64,000 bases of DNA, taken from positions 62,001-126,000 of the forward strand of contig NZ_KZ983994.1 of NCBI RefSeq assembly GCF_003569785.1, given 5' to 3'. Origin of the DNA: Leucobacter sp. wl10. GTDB taxonomy: Bacteria; Actinomycetota; Actinomycetes; Actinomycetales; Microbacteriaceae. The translations under genes and the position numbers were made by a program. Positions 7,724-14,693 of this stretch are shown here, in pieces. The stretch's first letter is position 1; the number at the start of each line of letters is the position of its first letter. Below the pieces are notes generated by a model. That model did not search any database. It worked only from the letters and a program-made list of their open reading frames with translations, and was not told the DNA's origin.

Positions 7724-8248
7724 TCAGATATCGATGGGGACCGCGAGCGCAAGGAGCGTCCTGCTGAAATGGTTCCGCACTCCAGCAGCCAAGGCGATGT
7801 CCACGATCTGTCGATCAGTGAAACCTGCGTCTCGCAGCCGCTCGCTGTCCGCGTCGGTCATCGACCCCGGTGCGGTGGACAGTTGTTCGGCGAACTCGAT
7901 CACCGAGACATCCGATTCGCTGAGACCCGCTGCTCGATAGTCGCGGAGCGCTGCGTCCAGTTGCGCCTCGTCCATGATCCGCGCGTCGAGGATCTTCTGA
8001 CTGTGCGCGCGAAGGCAGTGAGGCGATCCGATGGCGCGGGCCGCCCCGAGCGTCGCGAGTTCGTATACGCGGAGGCCGATCGACGAGATGATCGCCTGCA
8101 CCAACGCCTCGTACGCCGCGTGGGCTTCCGGGTTCACCGCCATCGCCTCGGTGTAAGGTTGCACGGCACCCGTCCGGTCGAGGTCTGCCCGATACATCTC
8201 AGCGGAGTGCCCCGTGACATCTTCGGGCTTCGGCCCGACGATGATCAT
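7724..8248 (-). CDS. Carboxymuconolactone decarboxylase/AhpD-like alkylhydroperoxidase-fold protein
   Basis: A 174-residue all-helical protein of the AhpD/CMD superfamily. The active-site region reads IGSPHCLRAHSQK at about residues 76-88: the second cysteine and the following histidine of the AhpD SxxCxxxH pattern are kept, while the first cysteine is serine, as in many peroxidase-related members. A second helical repeat follows (ESDVSVIEFAEQL, FTDRQIVDIALAAGVRNHFSR). Likely role is peroxide or alkyl hydroperoxide detoxification, or an uncharacterised CMD reaction. Its start overlaps the stop of the PrdX-type gene by four bases, so it belongs to the sulfur/thiol operon. Confidence 0.8.
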   Translation of the reverse strand: MIIVGPKPEDVTGHSAEMYRADLDRTGAVQPYTEAMAVNPEAHAAYEALVQAIISSIGLRVYELATLGAARAIGSPHCLRAHSQKILDARIMDEAQLDAALRDYRAAGLSESDVSVIEFAEQLSTAPGSMTDADSERLRDAGFTDRQIVDIALAAGVRNHFSRTLLALAVPIDI

Positions 8249-8790
8249 GCAACCTCCGCAGTGGCGGTGAGATCGACCACGACCGGTTCGTGACCGCTCG
8301 CGGCGGCGAACGCGGAAAAGCCGGCCCAGCTGATGCCGATGCTCCCGGTGTGACTCATCGGGTGGAAGTTCAGCTGATCAGCGCCCTCGAGGGCCTGATC
8401 GATGACGAGCGTGATCTCACGGTCGGTGTCGTGGAACAGCGCCAGCGGGGTCGCGGTGCCCGGCACCACGCGCAGACGCTCGATCATGGTCTCGATGGAT
8501 GCGAAGCCGAGACGGCCGCGAGCCCCGATCTTGGTGTGTAGCGCCTTGAGGTCGATGTCGGTGTCCTCGTACGCGGTGACGAAGAACAGTCCGCCTTTCT
8601 TGTCTTTCAACAGCAGGTTCTTAGTGAAGGTGCCGGGCAGGTCGCCGCGCAGATGCTTGCCCTCCTCGATGCTGCTGTGTGCCGGGTACTCGACGATCGG
8701 TGTCGTCTGGATCCCGGCCTTGGCCAGGTAGTCGAGCAGGAGCCTGCGCTGCTCGGCCTCGTTGCCCTCGAAGTGCTCTGCCGCGGTCAT
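8245..8790 (-). CDS. PrdX/YbaK-family aminoacyl-tRNA deacylase
   Basis: A 181-residue protein of the YbaK/ProRS-associated editing-domain family. It begins with about 40 residues of lead helix, then PIVEYPAHSSIEEGKHLRGDLPG, then a KNLLLKDKKGGLFFV strand containing the conserved lysine, LGFASIETMIERL, TATPLALFHD and NFHPMSHTGSIGIS. PrdX-type members hydrolyse Ala-tRNA(Pro) or similar mischarged tRNAs in trans. It overlaps both neighbours by ATGA, lying between the cystathionine-gamma-synthase-type gene and the AhpD-like gene. Editing of tRNAs charged with sulfur amino acids is a possible link to the neighbours, but that is inference. Confidence 0.85.
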   Translation of the reverse strand: MTAAEHFEGNEAEQRRLLLDYLAKAGIQTTPIVEYPAHSSIEEGKHLRGDLPGTFTKNLLLKDKKGGLFFVTAYEDTDIDLKALHTKIGARGRLGFASIETMIERLRVVPGTATPLALFHDTDREITLVIDQALEGADQLNFHPMSHTGSIGISWAGFSAFAAASGHEPVVVDLTATAEVA

Positions 8791-9968
8791 GCGGTGACAG
8801 CCTCGAGCGCTTGCCGGATGTCGGCGAGCAGGTCTTCGGTGTCTTCGAGCCCGATCGACAGGCGGATCATCGAGTCGGTGATGCCGCGACGTGCGCGCTC
8901 CTCCGGCGTGAGCCCGTGGTGCGTCGTGGTCGAGGGCTGGGTCGCCAGCGACTCTGCGCCGCCGAGGCTCGGGGCCAGCGCGAACAGCTCGAGCCGGTCG
9001 GCGACCTTTGAGGTAGTCGCGCCGTCGGCGTCGACTTCGACCGTCATGATGCCGCCGTAGCCCTGCATCTGCTTAACGGCGAGATCGTGGCCGGGATGAG
9101 AGGGCAGGCCCGGGTAGAGGACGCGGGCGATACGCGGGTCGGCTTCCAACGCCTCGGCGATCGCCTGCGCGGAGCGGTTCTGCGCCTCGACCCGGACCGT
9201 GAGAGTGCGCAGACTCCGGGCGAGGAGCGCGGCCGGTTCTGGAGCGATCGTCGTGCCGAAGTTCTTACGCCAGTTCCACACCGGGGTCACGAGCTCCGCG
9301 GGGCCGAGCACGAAACCGGCGGTCACGTCGGAGTGCCCGCCGAGGTACTTCGTCGCCGAGTACACCACGAGGTCGGCGCCGAGTTCCAACGGGCGCTGGT
9401 TCACGGGTGACGCGAACGTGTTGTCGATCGCGACGAGCGCACCGTGTTCGTGGGCGAGTGTTGAGATCTCGGCCACGTCGAACACCTCGTGCGTGGGGTT
9501 CGTGGGCGTCTCGAAGAACACGAGCTTGGCGCCTGTCTTGAGCGCCTCCTCGAGCCGGTCGAGCTCGGATCCGAGAAGAAAGGTGGTGTCGATGCCGAGG
9601 AGCGGGAGCTGGTCGGCGAGGAGTTCCATCGTGCCGCCGTAGGCGTCGCCCAGGCACACGATCCCGTCGCGGCCGTACTGCGCGAACACCGCAGCCTCAG
9701 CCCCCATGCCCGAGCAGAACGCGAGCGCCGCCTCGGCGCCCTCGATCTTCGCCATCGTCTCTTCCAGCGCGAACGTCGTCGGATTCAAACCGTACCGGGT
9801 GTACAGCGCGCCGGGCGTGCGCCCATCCACCACGTCGAGCAGCGCCTCGGTCGAGTCGAAGCCGAACGTCGTGGTGTTGTAGATCGGCATGTGCGGGGCA
9901 CCGTGCGCGTCTTTCAGGCTGCTGCCGTGGATCGAAAGTGTTGACCGTCCGAGGTCAGGCTGAGACAT
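8787..9968 (-). CDS. Cystathionine gamma-synthase/lyase-type PLP enzyme (trans-sulfuration family)
   Basis: A 393-residue Cys/Met-metabolism PLP enzyme, normal length. The cofactor lysine is in VVYSATKYLGGHSDVTAG. Other landmarks are YTRYGLNPTTFALEETMAKIEG, VFFETPTNPTHEV and the C-terminal LGGAESLATQPSTTTHHGL, then GLEDTEDLLADI. Family members make cystathionine or homocysteine from acyl-homoserine, or degrade sulfur amino acids; the sequence does not separate these. The start at 9968 is chosen because the family N-terminus (SQPDLGRSTLSIHG) begins there; 20 upstream codons are unlike it. A perfect operator-like palindrome lies at 10035-10058. It heads the operon with the PrdX and AhpD-like genes. 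Confidence 0.9.
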   Translation of the reverse strand: MSQPDLGRSTLSIHGSSLKDAHGAPHMPIYNTTTFGFDSTEALLDVVDGRTPGALYTRYGLNPTTFALEETMAKIEGAEAALAFCSGMGAEAAVFAQYGRDGIVCLGDAYGGTMELLADQLPLLGIDTTFLLGSELDRLEEALKTGAKLVFFETPTNPTHEVFDVAEISTLAHEHGALVAIDNTFASPVNQRPLELGADLVVYSATKYLGGHSDVTAGFVLGPAELVTPVWNWRKNFGTTIAPEPAALLARSLRTLTVRVEAQNRSAQAIAEALEADPRIARVLYPGLPSHPGHDLAVKQMQGYGGIMTVEVDADGATTSKVADRLELFALAPSLGGAESLATQPSTTTHHGLTPEERARRGITDSMIRLSIGLEDTEDLLADIRQALEAVTA

Positions 9969-10034
9969 GCAGGGCTCCGTTCGGATCGATGATGCGGGAC
10001 ATCGGCCGTCTGCCACCCAGACGGCCATTCAATA

Positions 10035-10058
10035 GTATTCCACGGAGAATAGGAATAC
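10035..10058. promoter_or_regulatory. Operator-like palindrome, site 1 (TATTC-N12-GAATA)
   Basis: Perfect 7-base inverted repeat GTATTCC (10035-10041) and GGAATAC (10052-10058) with a 10-base spacer, 67-90 bases upstream of the cystathionine-gamma-synthase-type start. The core TATTC-N12-GAATA recurs with the same spacing at two more places, both at starts of ArsR-rhodanese genes. The likely binder is the ArsR-rhodanese protein. Confidence 0.75.
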
Positions 10059-10313
10059 AGGGATGCGGGCTCCGCCGAGGTCTTGAGCACGGTGGGTCAG
10101 TGCGCGGTGCGCGGTCGCTCTGGTCCGGTGTGCTGCCCGGCGGGCTCGCAGCACGCAGAACAGGCCGGCGTCTAAGTCGTGGCGCATGGGCGGTTCCCCG
10201 AAGTCGCCCGGCACAGGCCGGAGCATCGGTCGAATCAGCCGTCGCAGCCGTCAGCGCGTTCGTCGAACGGCTGGCGCCCTCGCGGCCAGCCCGGACGAAT
10301 CCGCAGGCATCGT
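10059..10313. other. Gene-free interval
   Basis: Between the site 1 operator and the stop of the ArsR-rhodanese gene no credible gene is visible. Open frames on both strands are arginine-rich and unlike any family I recognise. No hairpin terminator was found. Confidence 0.4.
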
Positions 10314-10979
10314 CTACGTGGCGTCGAGGGCGATCTCCTTGGTCGCCCGCCATTCGACGATGCCCTCGTCCATCGACTTCGCGTCGAGACCACGCTCGCG
10401 CAGCCACACAGCAGCCTCGCGGGAGAGGCGGCAGAACTCACCACGGCAGTAGAGCACCACCTCAGCCTCAGCCGGGATCTCCGTGTACCGGTCCTCGAGC
10501 TCGGCGAGCGGTATCGAGATGGCGCCGGGAAAGTGCGCGGAGTCGAACTCGTCTTTCGGGCGCACGTCGACCACCAGCATGTCCGAGGTCACCGCCGCCG
10601 GGTCGATCGTCGGCCCCTCTGCTCGCGGCTCGCTCATATACGCCTGCACGGTGTCCCGGAGCCGGGAGTTGCGAGCGAGCGCGACGCGCTTGGCCGCCGT
10701 ATACAGTTCCGCAACATCATCGGCGGCGAGCCGGTAGAAGATGGTGGTGCGCCGACGCCTCGTCTGCACCAGGCCCGCACGCTTGAGCGACTGCAGGTGC
10801 GCTGAGGTCGTGGTCATTCCCATACCGGTGAGATTGGCCAGATCTTCGACCGAGTGCTCGCCCTGCGCCATGAGTTCGAGCAGTTCCAGGCGTCGCCCGT
10901 TCGCCATCGCCTTCGTGACTTCGGCGAACACGTCGAACACGTCAGCCTTGCGCAGGCCGTTCGTATTCTGATCATTCAT
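10314..10979 (-). CDS. ArsR-family regulator fused to a rhodanese domain
   Basis: A 221-residue two-domain protein. Residues of about 10-95 are an ArsR winged helix (EVTKAMANGRRLELLELMAQGE, TGMGMTTTSAHLQSLKRAGLV). Residues of about 120-215 are a rhodanese-like domain with DVRPKDEFDSAHFPGAISIP and the active-site loop YCRGEFCRLS. Such fusions are thought to sense reactive sulfur or thiol species through the rhodanese cysteine. Start at 10979 is fixed by the helix-turn-helix position and by the site 2 operator overlapping the ATG, which implies autoregulation. Neighbours (sulfur amino-acid enzyme, AhpD-like protein, MFS transporter) fit a sulfur or thiol-stress regulon. Confidence 0.88.
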   Translation of the reverse strand: MNDQNTNGLRKADVFDVFAEVTKAMANGRRLELLELMAQGEHSVEDLANLTGMGMTTTSAHLQSLKRAGLVQTRRRRTTIFYRLAADDVAELYTAAKRVALARNSRLRDTVQAYMSEPRAEGPTIDPAAVTSDMLVVDVRPKDEFDSAHFPGAISIPLAELEDRYTEIPAEAEVVLYCRGEFCRLSREAAVWLRERGLDAKSMDEGIVEWRATKEIALDAT

Positions 10980-10985
10980 GGAATA
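10964..10985. promoter_or_regulatory. Operator-like palindrome, site 2, over the start codon of the ArsR-rhodanese gene
   Basis: TATTC (10964-10968), 12-base spacer, GAATA (10981-10985), spanning the ATG at 10977-10979. Same geometry as sites 1 and 3. Position over the start suggests tight autorepression of a short-leader transcript. Confidence 0.7.
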
Positions 10986-11075
10986 AGAGTAGCAGTCGGC
11001 TCTGGCATCCCAGCGGGAGGGTAGGCAGCACACCCTGCGCGCAAGGGCCGCGCCGCGCCATCGATCACGGTCGGT

Positions 11076-12347
11076 TCAGGGCGACTGCTTGCGCCTGGCC
11101 CACAAGAGTACCGGGATCAGCACAAGGGCGAGGACACCGCCGCCGATGGCCAGCAGTTGGTAGCTGGTCGCGCTCATGATGACACCAGAGAGGATAGCGC
11201 CGCTGGCGCCTGCCAGTTGCACGAAGACGTCGATCGCGCCCTGCGTCTTCGGACGATTCTGAGGCACGGTGGCATCGACGACGAGAGCCGTGCCCGAGAC
11301 CAGGCCGAAGTTCCAGCCGACACCCAGCAGTACAAGCGCCAAGATCAGCAGGAACAGCGAATCACCCGGCGCCAGCGCCGCCAGCAGGCTCGCGATGAGC
11401 AGCGTGACGCCGGAGGCGACGACCATCGGAGCGCGGCCGAGCTTGTCCACCAGGATGCCGGTGAACAGCGACGGCAGCCACATGGAGCCGACATGCAGGC
11501 CGATGACCAGGCCTACGGCGGCCATCTCGTAGTTGTGGGCGCGCATCTGGATCGGGGTCATCGTCATGATCATGATCATCACGACCTGGGTGAGCACCAT
11601 GACCGTTGCACCGACATACGCGCCGATGCCGGCCTTCGGAACGGATGCTGCAGCGCTGACGGTGCCGCCAACCTCAGTGGTCTCGTCGGCAATGCTGCGG
11701 GCCAGCAGGTAAGGGTCGGGGCGGAGGAAGAGGAACAGCACCATACCGGCAGCGCTGTAGGCGACAGCAGCAAGAATGAACGGGCCGGCCAGCGTCGGCA
11801 CACCGATCGAGTCAGCGAAGCCGCCGAGCGGGTCGATGAGGTTCGGGCCGGCGACCGCGCCGATGGTGGTGGCGACCATCGCCATGCTCGCGCCGAAGCC
11901 GCGCCTGTGCGCCGGCGCCAGATCGGTGCCCGCGTAGCGCGCTTGCAGGTTCGTCGCCGTGCCGGAGCCGTAGACGAAGAGAGCAACGAACAGCAGCGGC
12001 ACGCTGTCGATGACCGCGGCGATCACGACACCGAGCGCGCCGAGCCCACCGGCGATGAACCCGTAGGCGAGACCCAGGCGCCGACCGAAGCGCTGCGTGG
12101 AACGCCCCACCAGGTATGCGGCAAGGGCGGACCCCAGCGTGAAGAGGCCGGTCGGCAGGCCGGAGAGCGCATCCGAGCCGAGCATCTCCTGGGCGAGGAG
12201 CGCACCGACGGCGATACCAGCCGCAAGCCCCGCGCCGCCGAGTACCTGGCTGAGGATGACAACGGCCAGCGTGCGCTTGTGGACACGAGCCCGTTCGGCT
12301 TCAGCTGGGCCCGCGGCCCGCTGTTCGACATTCTGATTATGCGACAT
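11076..12347 (-). CDS. MFS transporter
   Basis: A 423-residue, twelve-segment major facilitator protein. The loop 2-3 signature is GRSTQRFGRRLGLAYG and its repeat in the second half is GILVDKLGRAPMVVASG. Helix-rich segments include GAGLAAGIAVGALLAQ, FVQLAGASGAILSGVIM and the C-terminal LVLIPVLLWARRK. Start at 12347 (MSHNQNVEQ) has a GGAGGGG about ten bases upstream and overlaps the last 11 bases of the collapsed regulator gene, so translation is probably coupled to it. Substrate is unknown; linkage to an ArsR-rhodanese operator suggests export of a thiol, sulfite-like or toxic compound. Confidence 0.88.
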   Translation of the reverse strand: MSHNQNVEQRAAGPAEAERARVHKRTLAVVILSQVLGGAGLAAGIAVGALLAQEMLGSDALSGLPTGLFTLGSALAAYLVGRSTQRFGRRLGLAYGFIAGGLGALGVVIAAVIDSVPLLFVALFVYGSGTATNLQARYAGTDLAPAHRRGFGASMAMVATTIGAVAGPNLIDPLGGFADSIGVPTLAGPFILAAVAYSAAGMVLFLFLRPDPYLLARSIADETTEVGGTVSAAASVPKAGIGAYVGATVMVLTQVVMIMIMTMTPIQMRAHNYEMAAVGLVIGLHVGSMWLPSLFTGILVDKLGRAPMVVASGVTLLIASLLAALAPGDSLFLLILALVLLGVGWNFGLVSGTALVVDATVPQNRPKTQGAIDVFVQLAGASGAILSGVIMSATSYQLLAIGGGVLALVLIPVLLWARRKQSP

Positions 12348-12783
12348 CGAGTGAGAGCCCCTCCGTTGCCCGCCGTTCGGCGGCGCTTTCGTCCGTTGCT
12401 TTCGCGTCGATTCCCCGGCCGCGCAGCCACTCCGTTGCGTCGCTGGAGAGGCGGCAGTGCTCACCCCGGCAGGAGAGCGCCGCCTCGGCCTCGCCCGCGT
12501 CGACCTTCGGCCCCGCAGCGCGCGGCCGCCCCATGTACGCCTGCGCCGTCGGCCGTTGCCACGGGCTATGCGCAAGCGCCATCCGCTCGAGCGACGGCAA
12601 ATGGGCCGAGGGGCTGTTCGCCCACATGCCGGCGATCGTGGCCCGCTCCTCGACGGAGTGCTCGCCCAGCTCGCCCACCGCGATCAGCTCGAGCGATTCC
12701 GCGCGACGACCGCTGAACACGGCAGCCACCACCCCCGCGAACACGGCCGCCTTGCCCGCAAGTTCAATATTCCAAACATTCAT
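12337..12783 (-). pseudogene. Collapsed paralogue of the ArsR-rhodanese regulator
   Basis: A 148-codon open frame that aligns end to end with the regulator at 10314-10979 but lacks two internal blocks of about 35 and 40 residues. Matching pairs include NGRRLELLELMAQGEHSVED versus SGRRAESLELIAVGELGEHS, SAHLQSLKRAGL versus SAHLPSLERMAL, VQAYMSEPRAEGP versus AQAYMGRPRAAGP, CRGEFCRLS versus CRGEHCRLS and ERGLDAKSMDE versus GRGIDAKATDE. The second half of the winged helix and most of the rhodanese fold are gone, but the frame and the active-site loop persist. It keeps its own operator at the start codon and is coupled to the MFS gene, so it may survive as a translated leader. An active truncated protein is less likely. 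Confidence 0.75.
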
Positions 12784-12789
12784 GGAATA
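12768..12789. promoter_or_regulatory. Operator-like palindrome, site 3, over the start of the collapsed regulator
   Basis: TATTC (12768-12772), 12-base spacer, GAATA (12785-12789), spanning the ATG at 12781-12783. Probably controls the collapsed regulator plus the MFS gene as one transcript. Same geometry as sites 1 and 2. Confidence 0.7.
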
Positions 12790-12945
12790 ATATACTAGCA
12801 ATCGCCCCGCCCGTAATAGCGAGGAATGGACACCCGAGGGCACGCATCCTGATTCCGGATCACGCACTCGGCCAGATCTGAGCAAAGACTCCGGCTGATC
12901 CCGAATCTTCTGAGCAGCCGATCGCGTTTCTGGGAGGATCGACGC

Positions 12946-13110
12946 ATGACTGACCTCATCCCTCGCCGTTTGGGTCCGGTGCTGCTACCGAAAGAACCGC
13001 GGAGCGTCGGCAGTACCGCATCGAATCTCCGACGTCACTATCAGCTCCGCCGTCAGACGGGTCGAGGCAACAGCGCGAGGGCGTTCCCCTGGGACACTTG
13101 GAGGAATTGA
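12946..13110 (+). CDS. Possible small ORF upstream of the FAD monooxygenase
   Basis: A 54-codon ORF with a good Shine-Dalgarno (GGGAGGATCGACGC then ATG). The basic peptide starts MTDLIPRRLGPVLLPKEPRS and ends FPWDTWRN, with no known domain. Part of its DNA (13012-13042) is repeated imperfectly at 14300-14330 beyond the monooxygenase gene. It may be a real leader or small protein, or chance. The rest of 12790-13128 holds no other feature I can support. Confidence 0.3.
   Translation: MTDLIPRRLGPVLLPKEPRSVGSTASNLRRHYQLRRQTGRGNSARAFPWDTWRN
13012..13042 (+). repeat. Imperfect direct repeat, left copy
   Basis: A 31-base segment beginning AGTACC and containing GAATCTC, GACG and CACTA matches 25 of 31 bases of 14300-14330. 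The two copies flank the FAD monooxygenase gene. Origin unknown: duplicated regulatory site or footprint of a past insertion. Confidence 0.5.
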
Positions 13111-13128
13111 GACGAACAAGGGAGTGGC

Positions 13129-14277
13129 ATGCGTGTCGCAGTGATCGGTGCGGGTATCGCCGGATTGACCGTGGCCGCTGGGCTGGGCGCGGACGGGCAC
13201 GAAGTCGTTGTCTATGAGCGCCGCGAGGAGCCCGGTGCGGTCGGAGCCGGGCTGACCCTGTTCGGCAACGCCTTCGATGCACTCGACGCGATCGGGCTGG
13301 GCGACGCGGTGCGCCGGGTGAGCAGCGATGCCATCGCCCGGATGCGCTCGGGGCAGCGGCGACCGTCCGGTGACTGGCTCGTGTCCTTGCCGTCCGCGAT
13401 GGTCCGCACGCTGCGCAGTCTGCACCGCGCCGACCTGCACCGCGCGCTCGCGGAGGCCCTGCCTGCCGGGAGCATCCGACTCGGGCAAAGTGCCGCTCTC
13501 GCGGTGGACGGCCGGGCGGCCGTGACCGTGGACGGGGCCGAGGAACGGTTCGATCTGGTGATCGCCGCCGACGGTCTGCACAGCGATACCCGCACACGGC
13601 TGGGGCTGGATCGCGGCGTGCGCTACTCCGGGTGCACCGCCTGGCGTGGCGTCACTGGGTCCGGCGTCGATCTCCGGGGTGAGGTCGGCGAGACCTGGGG
13701 GCGCGGGCGCATCTTCGGCATCGTGCCGCTGCCGGATGATCGTGTCTACTGGTTCGCCACCGAGTCCACGGCCGCAGCCCAGCACGCAGATGATGAGCGA
13801 ACAGCAGTACGGGAACGGTTCGGGAACTGGCACGAACCGATCTTGGCGTGCATCGACGCGACGCCGCCAGGTGCGGTGCTTCGACACGACATTCACGACC
13901 TCGCCCGGATTCCGGCGTCGTTCGTCAAAGGGCGCGTGGTGTTGGTCGGTGACGCCGCCCACGGGATGACCCCGAATCTGGGGCAGGGCGCGGGACAGGC
14001 AATCGAGGATGCAGCCATGCTGACCCTCCTGCTACGAAGCGGCAAGCCGGACGAGGCGCTCTCCAGATACGACGAGCTGCGGCGAAAGCGGACTCGGGCG
14101 GTCTGGCGGCAGTCGCGCCTCATGGGCAAGGTCGCGCAAGCGTCCCATCCGATCGGCGCGGGCATCCGCGATGGGCTCTTGCGAGCGACGCCGCCCGCGT
14201 TCATGGCACGAGCGACGCAGAGCATCCAGCGGTGGACCGGTCCGCAGACGTTGCCCGGCCGGGTTGCCCCGAGGTGA
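13129..14277 (+). CDS. FAD-dependent aromatic-type monooxygenase (PHBH fold)
   Basis: A 382-residue class A flavin monooxygenase. The three family fingerprints are present: the FAD Rossmann GAGIAGLTVAAGL at the N-terminus, the middle DG motif (VIAADGLHSDTR, near residue 150) and the GD motif LVGDAAHGMTPNLGQGAGQA near residue 280. It should hydroxylate an aromatic or similar ring, or modify a small drug-like molecule, using NAD(P)H and oxygen. ATG 13129 is preceded by a purine-rich GGGAGTGGC leader. The gene stands alone on the plus strand between the MFS/regulator pair and a LuxR stump, flanked by an imperfect 31-base repeat. Substrate is unknown. Confidence 0.9.
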   Translation: MRVAVIGAGIAGLTVAAGLGADGHEVVVYERREEPGAVGAGLTLFGNAFDALDAIGLGDAVRRVSSDAIARMRSGQRRPSGDWLVSLPSAMVRTLRSLHRADLHRALAEALPAGSIRLGQSAALAVDGRAAVTVDGAEERFDLVIAADGLHSDTRTRLGLDRGVRYSGCTAWRGVTGSGVDLRGEVGETWGRGRIFGIVPLPDDRVYWFATESTAAAQHADDERTAVRERFGNWHEPILACIDATPPGAVLRHDIHDLARIPASFVKGRVVLVGDAAHGMTPNLGQGAGQAIEDAAMLTLLLRSGKPDEALSRYDELRRKRTRAVWRQSRLMGKVAQASHPIGAGIRDGLLRATPPAFMARATQSIQRWTGPQTLPGRVAPR

Positions 14278-14299
14278 ACATGCAGGTGGGATTGCAGCG

Positions 14300-14330
14300 A
14301 GTACCACGTGGAATCTCTGACGCCACTACC
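14300..14330 (+). repeat. Imperfect direct repeat, right copy
   Basis: Matches 13012-13042 at 25 of 31 positions. Lies just past the monooxygenase stop, in the 131-base gap before the LuxR stump. Confidence 0.5.
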
Positions 14331-14408
14331 GAGGGCCAGCGGCGAGGTGCAGAGCTCGCGCGATGCGGAGGAGCGGCGGGTCGTCAGCAGCCAGCTTGAG
14401 GACTGCTG

Positions 14409-14639
14409 TTAGCTGGTCGTTGACTGCCTGGTGACGGACACGGCGAGTTGCGTGCGGTCTCGGAGGCTGAGCTTCCGCAAGATGCTGGTGATGTGGTTTT
14501 TCACCGTGCCCTCGGTGACGAAGAGCAGCCGTGCGATCGCGCAGTTCGATCGGCCTTTGCCGACGAGTTCGGCGATCTCGATCTCACGCCCGGAGAGTCC
14601 TGCGTGATGCGAACGGTCTAGGAGACTGCTGAATGCCAC
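14409..14639 (-). pseudogene. Stump of a NarL/LuxR-type regulator (DNA-binding domain only)
   Basis: A 76-codon frame that is almost entirely a LuxR helix-turn-helix: LSGREIEIAELVGKGRSNCA, then IARLLFVTEGTVKNHITSIL and RKLSLRDRTQLAV. NarL-type response regulators are normally 200-230 residues with a receiver domain; here only MAFSSLLDRSHHAG precedes the HTH. The upstream DNA on this strand belongs to the flavoprotein reductase region. The most likely explanation is a 5'-deleted response regulator. A stand-alone GerE-type single-domain regulator is possible, as the HTH itself looks intact. Confidence 0.6.
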
Positions 14640-14693
14640 CGGGGCGCCTTCGCAGTGCGGACGGACGCCGGTCGCCTGCCCGCCGGAGCCTCG

